From positions 37,761 through 101,760 of the forward strand of contig JAFDYI010000028.1 in the NCBI GenBank assembly GCA_018267475.1: DNA of 64,000 nucleotides. The letters run 5' to 3'. This document shows, in pieces, positions 44,441-53,522 of the stretch (positions are counted from its first letter, which is position 1; the number at the start of each line of letters is the position of its first letter). A program made the position numbers and the translations under genes. The notes beneath the pieces were generated by a model. The model was not told the origin of the DNA and did no database searches. It was given only the letters and a program-made list of their open reading frames with translations. The stretch comes from Bacteroidota bacterium (GTDB lineage: Bacteria; Bacteroidota; Bacteroidia; B-17B0; Aurantibacillaceae).

Positions 44441-45667
44441 ATGACCTTGCAAGATATAAAACAACGCTTTGGCATTATTGGCAGCTCCCCGGCACTGGAT
44501 AGAGCTATTGATATTGCACAACAAGTAGCCACTACCGATTTAAGCGTGCTTATTACCGGCGAAAGCGGCACCGGAAAAGAAGTGTTTCCGCAAATAATAC
44601 ACCAGTTTAGCAGCCGTAAGCACGGCCCATACATTGCCGTAAACTGCGGAGCCATACCCGAAGGCACCATTGACAGCGAATTGTTTGGACATGAAAAAGG
44701 CTCTTTTACCGGAGCGCACGAAGCACGAAAAGGATATTTTGAAGTAGCTAACGGAGGTACCATTTTTTTAGACGAAGTAGGTGAATTGCCTTTGGCCACT
44801 CAAGCACGCCTGCTACGTGTGCTTGAAACAAAAGAATACATACGGGTAGGCTCCAGCAAAGTACAAAAAACCGATGTGCGTATTGTAGCTGCTACCAATG
44901 TAAAACTACAACAAGCCATTGAACGAAACAAATTTAGAGAAGATTTGTATTACCGCCTTAATACAGTACCTATTTTACTCCCCCCCCTACGCGAAAGAAA
45001 AGAAGATATTTATTTACTGTTTCGGAAATTTGCGGCCGATTTTGCAGCAAAATACCGTATGCCTGTAATAAAGTTAATGCCCGATGCAGAACAAATACTT
45101 ATAAACTACTACTGGCAAGGTAACGTTAGGCAATTAAAAAATATAGCCGAACAAATTTCTATTATTGAAAAAACAAGAGAAATACAAGCAGATATTTTAT
45201 TAAAATACCTCCCCCCTATCAATACAGGAGGAGGGCTAAGTTGGGTAAAGCCCGATGTAGATGCTCAAGATTTTTCGGAAAGAGAACTGCTTTACAAAGT
45301 TTTGTTTGACATGAAAAAAGAACTCAACGACTTAAAAAAAGTAGTACGAGATATTGTGCAATACAATCAAGGCAACATCAACCACATTCCTACCGACGAT
45401 GTACCTATATTAAATCAATTGCCAAACGAAGAGTCCGCAAACAGCGGCCTTATCATACATTCTGTAAAAAACAGCTATACCCCTTCCCAAAAATATACCG
45501 AACCCATTGTGGTAGAGGAAGCCCTTTCTATTTCTGATAAAGAAAAAGAAATGATAACCAAAGCCTTACAAAAATACAAAGGAAAAAGAAAAAAGGCAGC
45601 CGATGAACTAGGTATTAGTGAGCGTACCCTGTACCGAAAAATAAACGAATATGGCATTCAGGAATAG
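44441..45667 (+). CDS. Sigma-54-dependent transcriptional activator without receiver domain
   Basis: The 408-residue protein starts almost directly with the AAA+ domain: Walker A GESGTGKE (about 32-39), the sigma-54 contact loop as GSFTGA (about 86-91; consensus GAFTGA), Walker B GTIFLDEVGEL and the arginine fingers in FREDLYYRL. A Fis-type helix-turn-helix closes it (KAADELGISERTLYRKINEY). There is no N-terminal sensory domain, so control may be by abundance or a partner. A linker of about 90 residues (250-340) has coiled-coil character. It overlaps lptE by 17 bp, an unusual coupling of a regulator to an envelope assembly gene. Confidence 0.92.
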   Translation: MTLQDIKQRFGIIGSSPALDRAIDIAQQVATTDLSVLITGESGTGKEVFPQIIHQFSSRKHGPYIAVNCGAIPEGTIDSELFGHEKGSFTGAHEARKGYFEVANGGTIFLDEVGELPLATQARLLRVLETKEYIRVGSSKVQKTDVRIVAATNVKLQQAIERNKFREDLYYRLNTVPILLPPLRERKEDIYLLFRKFAADFAAKYRMPVIKLMPDAEQILINYYWQGNVRQLKNIAEQISIIEKTREIQADILLKYLPPINTGGGLSWVKPDVDAQDFSERELLYKVLFDMKKELNDLKKVVRDIVQYNQGNINHIPTDDVPILNQLPNEESANSGLIIHSVKNSYTPSQKYTEPIVVEEALSISDKEKEMITKALQKYKGKRKKAADELGISERTLYRKINEYGIQE

Positions 45668-46193
45668 CATAAAAATACAAACGGCACTTGCTGTTCTGTT
45701 GCTTGTGCTAAACAGTTGTAAGGTGCATTACGGCTTAAAAGGCATTAGCATTCCGCCCGAAGCCAAAACCATTTCTACTACTATGTTTCAAAATACTACC
45801 GACCTTACAGCTCCTTTAGAGCCTCAATGGCTTACGCAAGCCCTGCGCGATGCCATTGCCACACAAACCAACCTAACTTTACTAAAACAAGGGGGCGACT
45901 TGCTTTTTGAAGATTGTAAAATTGTAGGCTACTCGGTAAGCCCCCAATCTATGGCCGCCTCTGCCGGAACAACCACGCAAGACCAAGCCGCTTTAAACAG
46001 ACTAACCGTTACCATAAAAATAAGTTATGTATGCAAGTTTGATGAAACCAAAAACTTTACCGACCGCGAGTTTATGCGATACTATGATTATCCGGCTTCG
46101 CAAAGCTTATCACAAGTAGAAAGCACGGCCTTAACACAAATAAACAGGCAACTTATGGAAGATGTTTTTAATGCCGCCTTTAACAACTGGTAA
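45651..46193 (+). CDS. lptE: LptE-family outer membrane lipoprotein
   Basis: The 180-residue protein has a lipoprotein signal peptide with lipobox LNSC (C23). HYGLKGISIPPEAKTIS, FQNTTDLTAPLEP and EDCKIVGYSVSPQ are typical of the Bacteroidota LptE/LpsE family, which plugs LptD and helps insert lipopolysaccharide in the outer membrane. Its start lies inside the 3' end of the sigma-54 activator gene, so translation is probably coupled. lptD is not in the window. Confidence 0.85.
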   Translation: MAFRNSIKIQTALAVLLLVLNSCKVHYGLKGISIPPEAKTISTTMFQNTTDLTAPLEPQWLTQALRDAIATQTNLTLLKQGGDLLFEDCKIVGYSVSPQSMAASAGTTTQDQAALNRLTVTIKISYVCKFDETKNFTDREFMRYYDYPASQSLSQVESTALTQINRQLMEDVFNAAFNNW

Positions 46194-46204
46194 TACAATA
46201 AAAA

Positions 46205-46795
46205 ATGATTTACGAATTTGATGGATACAAACCCGTAGTGCACCCCAGTTCTTTTGTGCACCCGCAAGCTTGCGTAATGGGTAATGTTATTATTGGAAAA
46301 GACGTGTACATAGGGCCGGGCGCAGCCATACGGGGAGATTGGGGGCAAATTATTATAGAAGATGGCTGCAACGTGCAAGAAAATTGCACCATACACATGT
46401 TTCCCGGAGTAACTACATTGCTAAAACAAGCAGCGCATATTGGGCATGGCGCTATTATACACGGAGGCATTATAGGAAAAAATGTATTGATTGGCATGAA
46501 TGCTGTGATAATGGATAATGTAGAAATTGGCGACAACTGCATTGTAGGTGCGCTCAGTTTTGTAGCAGCTAATACCCAATATGAAAGCCGCAAAGTATTA
46601 GTAGGAAACCCTGCCAAGGTAGTAAAAGAGGTAAGCGATGATATGCTGGCATGGAAAACAGCCGGAACAAAGCTGTACCAAGAGCTACCCAAGCTGATGC
46701 AAGAAACCCTAAAACCCTGCGAACCGCTTACAGAGGTAGAGCCCCATAGAAAAAAACAAGATGCGCGGTACAAAACCTGGAGGGACAGCGTATAG
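46205..46795 (+). CDS. Gamma-carbonic-anhydrase-like / PaaY-like hexapeptide protein
   Basis: The 196-residue protein is a left-handed beta-helix with repeated hexapeptides (IIIGKDVYIGPGAAIRGDWG, then IGKNVLIGMNAVIMDN). His residues suited to the trimer-interface metal site are seen in NCTIHMF and HIGHGAIIHGG. A C-terminal helical tail (LYQELPKLMQETL, ending WRDSV) matches PaaY and CaiE-type proteins. PaaY is a phenylacetate-pathway thioesterase; CaiE is linked to carnitine. No such pathway genes are nearby, so the substrate is open. It starts 11 bp after lptE. Confidence 0.82.
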   Translation: MIYEFDGYKPVVHPSSFVHPQACVMGNVIIGKDVYIGPGAAIRGDWGQIIIEDGCNVQENCTIHMFPGVTTLLKQAAHIGHGAIIHGGIIGKNVLIGMNAVIMDNVEIGDNCIVGALSFVAANTQYESRKVLVGNPAKVVKEVSDDMLAWKTAGTKLYQELPKLMQETLKPCEPLTEVEPHRKKQDARYKTWRDSV

Positions 46796-46892
46796 CCTCT
46801 GCATACAGGATACCTTTTATCTGTTTATCCCAACTGCGTGAATAGCAATGGAAGTACGTTTCCTTTTTTAATACCCTACCCTCTTTAAAAAA

Positions 46893-46924
46893 TTGGGTAT
46901 TTAGCCTCAAATCCAGTATATTTG
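46893..46924 (+). promoter_or_regulatory. Promoter of the ccmE-like gene
   Basis: TTG (46893-46895), 21 bp, then the exact box TATATTTG (46917-46924). The ATG follows 49 bp later, at 46974. Confidence 0.6.
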
Positions 46925-46973
46925 CAACCGCATAATCACATAAAAAACGGCGTTTATTATTAAAATTTAGCCC

Positions 46974-47357
46974 ATGAAAAAAACACACATAGCCCTTATT
47001 ATATTAGTAGCCGTTGCTATTGGTGCCTTAATAGCCACCTTAGGAGCAGGCGGCGATGAGTATGCCGATTTTTCCAAAGCTTCGTCAAACGAAGGAACCG
47101 AATATCACGTAGTGGGTAAATACAACAAAGAAAAGCCTCAAGAATACAACCCTGCCACTAACGCAGATGAATTTTCTTTTTATATGACCGATAATAACGG
47201 CGTAGAAAAGCACGTAGTATTGCATAAAAGCAAACCTCAAGATTTTGAGCGTGCCGAGCAAATTGTGATTATAGGAAAAATGCAAGGGAATGATTTTCAT
47301 GCTAAAGACATTTTAATGAAATGCCCCTCTAAGTATAATAACGAAAAACCCAGCTAA
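46974..47357 (+). CDS. ccmE: CcmE-type heme chaperone, CxxxY variant
   Basis: The 127-residue protein has one N-terminal membrane anchor (about 5-24) and an OB-fold with the family's VGKYN and EFSFYMTDNNG stretches. CcmE carries heme to cytochrome c assembly. Classical CcmE attaches heme through His in HxxxY; here the motif is CPSKY, with C117 and Y121. Cys variants are known from archaea, Desulfovibrio and other groups and are linked to a reduced Ccm system. No other ccm gene is in this window. Assignment rests on fold and motif, so it is likely rather than certain. Confidence 0.7.
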   Translation: MKKTHIALIILVAVAIGALIATLGAGGDEYADFSKASSNEGTEYHVVGKYNKEKPQEYNPATNADEFSFYMTDNNGVEKHVVLHKSKPQDFERAEQIVIIGKMQGNDFHAKDILMKCPSKYNNEKPS

Positions 47358-47364
47358 AAAAAGG

Positions 47365-49266
47365 CTACATCCACTTTTCGTACCACATTTCAAACATCAA
47401 AAGATGCCATATTTTTAAGGCCAACTCTTTTTTTCCGGAGTAAAACTGTTGTTTTATTTTTTCTACGGCTTCGGCATTTAAAACACCTTGCTTATTTATA
47501 CGGTTTTTATCTAAATAATAAAACACTTTGTCTTTTAAATCGTATAAAAGCCAATCTTCTATAGGTATAGCGAAGCCCATTTTAGGCCTATCCATCAATT
47601 GTTTGGGTATATATTGATGTACTATTTCTTTTAAAATATATTTTTTTACGCCTTTGTTATACTTAAAATGGTCGGGCAATTGAGCTGCCCACTCTATAAT
47701 GTTTTGGTCTAAAAAAGGCTCTCGCCCCTCTAAACTAAAGCGCATAGAAGCTCTATCTACTTTTTGTAAAATATCGTCTAGCAAATAAGTTTGATAATCT
47801 AAAGCCATCATGTACGAAAGAGGTGTGAAAAAGTGAGGTAGTACATTTTCGCTATGATACGCTGTTTTAAACGGGGTATAGGTAAAATTACAGAAGCTTT
47901 GCACCTGCTCCTCGTTCCATTGCTGGCTCAAACTCAATGCTATGTTTTGATACGAAGCATCTTGTAAGAGGTTTTTTATTTTTTCGTAACGCTGATGAAA
48001 GTTATATTTATTTTTCAGTATCGGTATTTTTTCGGAAGAAACGGCGCGCATAAAAGAAGAAGCCACACTCTTAAAAGAGGAGGGTATTTGTTGCAGTTTT
48101 TTTCCATAGCGCATCATGTAGTCATAACGGTTATACCCTGCAAAAACTTCGTCGCCCCCATCGGCACTTAAAGCAACGGTAACTTGTTTATGGGCCATTT
48201 TACAAACCAAAGAAGTAGGTATGGCAGAGCTATCGGCAAAAGGCTCGTCGTAATAATAGGGCAAATCCGTGATTAAATCTAAAGCCTCTTTTGAGGTACA
48301 AGTAAATTCAAAATGTTCGGTGCCTATATGCTGCGCTATTTTTTTTGCAAAAGGAGCCTCGTTTAACCCTTTATGAGGCACCTCTATGGTAAATGTTTTT
48401 ATTTTTTGGGTGCTGTTTTTTTGCAAAAGCGCCGCCACGCAAGCGCTATCATAGCCCCCGCTTAAGAAAACACCAACCGGCACATCAGATACCATTCGGT
48501 ATTGAAAGGCTTTTTCTAAAATAGTGTCGGTCTTTTTTCTTGCCTCTTCAAAAGAAATATCTAGTTTATTTTTATTGTAATAATCATATACGTTCCAGTA
48601 TGATATTTCTTCAAAAGTGCCTGTTTTTATTTTAAAATGCAGATAACTACCGGGCGTTAATTTGTACGTGTTTTCAAAAATACAATAAGGAGTAGGTACG
48701 TGCCCGTACTGTAAAAAGGCAGCTACAGCATTTTCATTCAAGTTTTTTTTGAAATGAGGGTGTTGATGAAAAGCCTTCAACTCCGACGCGAATAAAAACA
48801 TTTTTTTATCCCAATAATAAAAAAAAGGCTTTACCCCTGCCCTATCACGCACCATAAAAACTTCATCTTTATTTTTATCGTACAAAACAAAAGCAAACAT
48901 GCCAATCAATTTTTGTAAGCAGGCTATGCCCCACTGCGCATAAGCCTGTATGATGACTTCCGTATCTGAATTTCCTTGGAAAAGATGCCCTAAACCTTCC
49001 AATTCTTTTTTAATTTCTTGATAATTGTATATTTCTCCATTAAAAATAATACACCCATTTTTAAAGTGCATAGGCTGTGCGCCGGTTTCGTTTAAATCAA
49101 TAATGGAGAGTCGGCGGTGCGCTAAGCCTATTTGGTAAGTATCGGCTTCATAAAAAAAGTCGCCTGCTCCGTCGGATCCACGGTGCAGCAAGGTGCTGTT
49201 CATGCGCTGCAATATAGTTTGCGACGATTGTTTAGAAAAATCAATAAAACCGCTAATTCCGCACAT
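47365..49266 (-). CDS. asnB: Asparagine synthetase (glutamine-hydrolysing)
   Basis: This 633-residue AsnB-type enzyme has the Ntn nucleophile C2 (MCGISGF), glutaminase motifs (RRLSIIDL, FNGEIYNYQEIK) and the C-terminal synthetase domain with the PP-loop FLSGGYDSACVAALL (about 256-270) and SADGGDEVFAGYNRY. At the edge of a polysaccharide locus such proteins often amidate sugar acids or amino acids on glycans, so the symbol is by homology only. A housekeeping role is also possible. It starts 3 bp after the transglutaminase-like gene. Confidence 0.88.
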   Translation of the reverse strand: MCGISGFIDFSKQSSQTILQRMNSTLLHRGSDGAGDFFYEADTYQIGLAHRRLSIIDLNETGAQPMHFKNGCIIFNGEIYNYQEIKKELEGLGHLFQGNSDTEVIIQAYAQWGIACLQKLIGMFAFVLYDKNKDEVFMVRDRAGVKPFFYYWDKKMFLFASELKAFHQHPHFKKNLNENAVAAFLQYGHVPTPYCIFENTYKLTPGSYLHFKIKTGTFEEISYWNVYDYYNKNKLDISFEEARKKTDTILEKAFQYRMVSDVPVGVFLSGGYDSACVAALLQKNSTQKIKTFTIEVPHKGLNEAPFAKKIAQHIGTEHFEFTCTSKEALDLITDLPYYYDEPFADSSAIPTSLVCKMAHKQVTVALSADGGDEVFAGYNRYDYMMRYGKKLQQIPSSFKSVASSFMRAVSSEKIPILKNKYNFHQRYEKIKNLLQDASYQNIALSLSQQWNEEQVQSFCNFTYTPFKTAYHSENVLPHFFTPLSYMMALDYQTYLLDDILQKVDRASMRFSLEGREPFLDQNIIEWAAQLPDHFKYNKGVKKYILKEIVHQYIPKQLMDRPKMGFAIPIEDWLLYDLKDKVFYYLDKNRINKQGVLNAEAVEKIKQQFYSGKKELALKIWHLLMFEMWYEKWM

Positions 49267-49269
49267 AAT

Positions 49270-50157
49270 TTAGGAGTTTACCGCCACAGGCGAAGGTACA
49301 TACGTTTTTGATGATTTTTTTCTTTTTTCTGCTCTTATTTTTAAAAAATAGTATGCTGTTAACACAAAAAAAAGACATGGAAGGAGGTAGGTTAATATTT
49401 TAGTAATACGATGAAACCAAAGCATACGAGGGGCAGGGAAAGCGTTGGCTTGCCCGTATTCAACTTTTTGTATTAGTTCATTAAATGTAGCGCGGCTTAT
49501 TTTACTTTCATACACTTTGTATAGGGTATCGGGGTTTTGTTTATAGTACTCCATGCTCTTGTGGGGGTTGGTAATCTTATCCCAATCGGGTTCTTTGTTT
49601 ACATCATACAAATGCCACCCCTTATCGTACCATATTTCTGTAATAAAATGTCCTAATTTTTTATGACCAAGCCCCACCTTCCGGCTTTTTATTCCTTTAT
49701 TTTTTAAAAGTTCCATATATACAATGGCCTGCTGACTACATATTGCTTTTGGGTGTTTTATTATATCATCGGGCGATACTACAGCACTAAAGTGCGACCA
49801 AAATAGTTTCCCGCACAGATTGGCTATCCAATTTTCTTGGGCCGAGTAGTTGAGTACATTATGATAAAAACTTTCTTTTACAAATTGAGTAACCTGTTTG
49901 ATATACAAGGCTGTATCTATTTTACTTTTTTTATAGGTTGTATAATACAAACTATCTATATAACGTGTGGCGCTGGGTATGGTTGTTATTTTTTGCGCTA
50001 AACTATAGTTGTATCTTTCTTTTTTAGGCTTTATTTTAAATTCGTAATAATCAGTATGCGTATAAATAAAGGGAGCAAGACTCAATAAAAATAGAGACAG
50101 AAAGAGTAAAAAGAAGAAAAACAATTTTTTCACAAAAATAAAAGGCGAATATAACAA
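49270..50157 (-). CDS. Transglutaminase-like membrane protein
   Basis: The 295-residue protein has an N-terminal membrane segment (about 10-32) and another at about 253-272. Between them is a papain-like transglutaminase core with Cys140 (AICSQQA), His170 (LGHFITEIWYD) and Asp185 (LYDVNKE). Such domains act as proteases, acyltransferases or scaffolds; the reaction here is unknown. Sitting directly upstream of asnB and beside a polysaccharide cluster suggests glycan or envelope modification, by position only. I recognise no named family. Confidence 0.7.
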   Translation of the reverse strand: MLYSPFIFVKKLFFFFLLFLSLFLLSLAPFIYTHTDYYEFKIKPKKERYNYSLAQKITTIPSATRYIDSLYYTTYKKSKIDTALYIKQVTQFVKESFYHNVLNYSAQENWIANLCGKLFWSHFSAVVSPDDIIKHPKAICSQQAIVYMELLKNKGIKSRKVGLGHKKLGHFITEIWYDKGWHLYDVNKEPDWDKITNPHKSMEYYKQNPDTLYKVYESKISRATFNELIQKVEYGQANAFPAPRMLWFHRITKILTYLLPCLFFVLTAYYFLKIRAEKRKKSSKTYVPSPVAVNS

Positions 50158-50194
50158 ATTTTACTTGTACCAAAAGAAGCTTTATATTTACCCT

Positions 50195-51541
50195 GTGATT
50201 ACGGAAGATTTATCTATATACGACGCATTGCTTGCGCCTCTTTATATATTTTTAGCCTGGCTGTTAGCTAATTTTATACAAAACAAGAACATCCACAACC
50301 ACTCCGAATATCAATACTTTACATACGGGCTTATGGTAAAAATTGTAGGAGCTGTTGCCCTAGGGTTAGTTTACTATTTTTACTATAAAGGGGGCGACAC
50401 AATTAATTATTTTAAAAGCGCACGAGCTTACGTAAATTTATTTTCAAAAAATAAAGAGGATTTTTTTTTAGGGTGGTTGGGCAATGCTAAGGGGGTGGAT
50501 TATTACTTTTTTGATGAGGATACTGGTTATTCCGTATATCACCATAGAGATTCTAATTCTTTTTTTGTAGTACGTTTGCTCATACCTATTGTGGCTTTAG
50601 GTTTTAAATCTTATTTTGCTTCGGCTGTATTAACTGCCTGCATCACCTATACCGGGCTTTGGAAATTATATCAAACTTTTTTACAAGAATTCCCGATGTT
50701 AAAAAAAGAGTTAGCCATTGCTATTTTATTTATTCCCTCTTGTGTGTTTTGGGGTTCGGGTTTAATGAAAGATTCGTTTACCTTGTCGGCAACCGGCTGG
50801 TTTACCTACTCATTTTATCATTTTTTTATAAAAAAGAAAATAAACCCTATATATGCTTTGCAAATATTTATTTCTTCTTTTATTATTTTATCTATTAAAC
50901 CGTATATCTATTTTGCTCTGCTGCCGGGTGCTATGCTGTGGCTCAGCAATCAGCAAATAGCCAAGATACAAAACAAAATATTGCGTGCCGCCGTAGCCCC
51001 TTTACTTATAATTGCAAGCGCGACAATAGGATACATTACATTAAATAAAATGGGGGATAATTTAGGTTTATATAAAGTGGACACGGTATTGGATAGAGCC
51101 GTTATAGTTCAACAAGATATGAAAGCCGAATACTACGGAGGAAAAACTTTTGATATTGGTACTTTTGACAACAGTATTTCGGGGGTGCTTTCAAAAGCGC
51201 CTATTGCTATTTTTTCAGGCATATTTAGGCCCGGGATATGGGATGTAAGGAATGCGGTAATGCTTATATCCTCATTAGAAAACACCTATATACTTGTATT
51301 AACTCTTTTTCTTTTAGTAAAGCTAAAGATATTGGGCTTTTTTAGGCTAATCAAAAAAAACCCCTTGTTATTGTTTGCGATGCTTTTTGCTTTATTTTTT
51401 GCTTTTTCTGTTGGACTAACTGTGGCTAATTTTGGCTCTTTGGTGCGCCTTCGTATTCCTGAATTGCCTTTTTTTGTGTCGGGTATTTTTATATTAAGAT
51501 ATTTATACGAACAACAAAGTGGGGAAAAAGTTAAATTTTAA
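50195..51541 (+). CDS. Polytopic membrane protein of the polysaccharide locus (polymerase-like)
   Basis: I place the start at GTG 50195 (MITEDLSIYDALLAPLY); the frame is open back to a TTG at 50165. The result is 448 residues with about ten hydrophobic segments and a larger soluble loop at about 240-320 (KMGDNLGLYKVDTVLDRAVI). The topology is like Wzy-type polymerases, but no signature is seen. A TATATTTA near-consensus box lies 5 bp upstream. Its stop overlaps the convergent GT2 gene by 4 bp. Confidence 0.65.
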   Translation: MITEDLSIYDALLAPLYIFLAWLLANFIQNKNIHNHSEYQYFTYGLMVKIVGAVALGLVYYFYYKGGDTINYFKSARAYVNLFSKNKEDFFLGWLGNAKGVDYYFFDEDTGYSVYHHRDSNSFFVVRLLIPIVALGFKSYFASAVLTACITYTGLWKLYQTFLQEFPMLKKELAIAILFIPSCVFWGSGLMKDSFTLSATGWFTYSFYHFFIKKKINPIYALQIFISSFIILSIKPYIYFALLPGAMLWLSNQQIAKIQNKILRAAVAPLLIIASATIGYITLNKMGDNLGLYKVDTVLDRAVIVQQDMKAEYYGGKTFDIGTFDNSISGVLSKAPIAIFSGIFRPGIWDVRNAVMLISSLENTYILVLTLFLLVKLKILGFFRLIKKNPLLLFAMLFALFFAFSVGLTVANFGSLVRLRIPELPFFVSGIFILRYLYEQQSGEKVKF

Positions 51542-52410
51542 CGGAGTAAATACTTAAATATAGCCAGTGTTCGTCGCGTAAAAATTTCTCTCGGATTTTC
51601 TTTTACGCTTTTTACAAAAAAGCGAAGTCCCTCTTTTTTATTTTTTGCAATTATACTGTTTAAAGCTATAAGTGAATTCATATGTGCTCTTACATCATTT
51701 ATTTTTTTACTATATTTATCACAAACAATTATATCTGCTAATAGACTTTGTATTAGGGCTTCTCTACGTTTTTCCCAAACTGATACATTAAAATTTCGCA
51801 TACTTCGTTTAACATGATCAATAATAAAAACCGTATATTGATTTATCAATTTTATTTTATGTTTTACAGATAGTTTTATAAAAAAATCCCAATCTTCCGC
51901 AATCATCAATTCTTTTGACTCATTAAATAAATGCTTTTGAGCGGTTTCATTCTCAATAAAAATACAATTTACATGCATATTGCAACCTTTAAAAATATCA
52001 TTAGGAAGCTTTTTAGGTAATGTATTTTTATATTTAATTTTACCATCAATAGTTGTAACAACGTAGTTTAAATGTAAAATTTTTTCTTCATTATTTTTAA
52101 TTAAATAATTATAGGCCACTTGCAAATGATTTAAAGCAACCTTGTCATCAGAATCTAAAAAGCCAACAAATTTTCCTTTTGCTTGTTTTATTCCAACATT
52201 TCTAGCATGTGCTACGCCAAAGTTTTCTGTTTTAAAATATAGAATTTTAGGGGAGTTTATTTGCTCAATAATTTCTTTGGTGTCATCAACACTACCGTCA
52301 TCAACAATAACAATCTCAAAATCCTGAAAGGTTTGAATTAAAAGAGTGTTTACAGTATCTTTCAATAAAGATGCTCGATTATATGTAGGTATTATAATAG
52401 AAAAAAACAC
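51538..52410 (-). CDS. Glycosyltransferase family 2
   Basis: The 290-residue protein has GT-A motifs: PTYNRASLLKDTVNTLL, VDDGSVDDTKEII (about 35-47) and the DxD block FLDSDDKVALNH (about 89-100), with a catalytic-side region LMIAEDWDFFIKLS (about 168-181). It adds a sugar to a growing glycan; donor and acceptor are unknown. It shares one base with the upstream gene and converges with the polytopic membrane gene. Confidence 0.88.
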   Translation of the reverse strand: MFFSIIIPTYNRASLLKDTVNTLLIQTFQDFEIVIVDDGSVDDTKEIIEQINSPKILYFKTENFGVAHARNVGIKQAKGKFVGFLDSDDKVALNHLQVAYNYLIKNNEEKILHLNYVVTTIDGKIKYKNTLPKKLPNDIFKGCNMHVNCIFIENETAQKHLFNESKELMIAEDWDFFIKLSVKHKIKLINQYTVFIIDHVKRSMRNFNVSVWEKRREALIQSLLADIIVCDKYSKKINDVRAHMNSLIALNSIIAKNKKEGLRFFVKSVKENPREIFTRRTLAIFKYLLR

Positions 52411-53522
52411 TAGGGTAAATATAATTGTTCTAACTTTAAAATCATATTTTGGATAGAAAATTCATTCCGTACAGATTCTCGAGCATTTTTTATAATATCA
52501 TTTTTTAATGTTTCTTCATTTAATGCCTTTAAAAGGGCTTGATAAATAGCTTCATGATTTTTATAGGGAACTTCTAAACAATTAAATTCATTAACCATTA
52601 TTTCATTACCGATACCGGATTTTGTTGCTATTAGGGGTACTCCACTTAGCATGCTCTCTATATATGTTTGCCCGAAAGCCTCTGAGGTAAGGCTTATAGG
52701 TGCGTGAACAAACACATCAAAAATTTTATACAGATTGGTTATATCATTCTCGAATGTTATTTTTTGATATGAGGATTGAGGTAATTTAGAAAGTAGTTCG
52801 TCTATTTCTTTTTCATAATCACCATAAGCATTAAACAACAACAATAAAGCATTAGGGTATCTGTCTATTATTTTTTGATAAGCCGGTACAACATACTGAA
52901 CTCCTTTCAAATAAATAAACCTAGATATAACGCCTATTACTGGGTATTTTTTATTAGAATTATATTTTTCAACTAAAATCTGTATTTTTTCTTTTGAAGG
53001 TTCTGTAAAACTAGGAGTGTTAAAGCCATGCCAAATTTTTGTTACCTTACTTTTCTCTACCCCTTCTTTTTCTATTAAAACAGCACTTACCACATCAGAA
53101 ATAGAAACAATATTAGTAGCTAAAAAATTACAATACTTATCCCACTTAACTGCTTTTGGAAAATAAACATGGTGATAATCAGAATGATGCCTTGTGTATA
53201 TACGAGATTTAATGCCGGTAATTTTTGCAGAGATTAGGCCAATAATATTAGCCATAAACAAATGACAATGTACTACATCAGGCTTTAGTTTTAAAAGTAT
53301 TTTGCTGCATTTTAAAACAGCTAATGGGATGTTTTTTTTACTTTGACAATTAATTAAATGAGCAGAGATATTTCTTTTTTTTAAATATTGGTATAAGTAC
53401 GAATTGTTGCTGTTGATTAAAATAAACGTAAGGTTTATTTTTTTGTTATTTATACGTTCGATAATCCATTCAAAAGAAATAGCTTTATTAATATCAGAAA
53501 TTATATAAGTTACATTTTTCAT
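52410..53522 (-). CDS. Glycosyltransferase family 4
   Basis: The 370-residue GT-B protein has an N-terminal acceptor domain with VVHCHLFMANIIG and RHHSDYHHV, and a donor domain with ISRFIYLKGVQYVV and the EAFGQTYIESMLSGVPLIAT E-x7-E block. It retains the anomeric configuration and probably builds the repeat unit. It overlaps the FkbM gene by 4 bp and abuts the GT2 gene. Confidence 0.88.
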   Translation of the reverse strand: MKNVTYIISDINKAISFEWIIERINNKKINLTFILINSNNSYLYQYLKKRNISAHLINCQSKKNIPLAVLKCSKILLKLKPDVVHCHLFMANIIGLISAKITGIKSRIYTRHHSDYHHVYFPKAVKWDKYCNFLATNIVSISDVVSAVLIEKEGVEKSKVTKIWHGFNTPSFTEPSKEKIQILVEKYNSNKKYPVIGVISRFIYLKGVQYVVPAYQKIIDRYPNALLLLFNAYGDYEKEIDELLSKLPQSSYQKITFENDITNLYKIFDVFVHAPISLTSEAFGQTYIESMLSGVPLIATKSGIGNEIMVNEFNCLEVPYKNHEAIYQALLKALNEETLKNDIIKNARESVRNEFSIQNMILKLEQLYLP

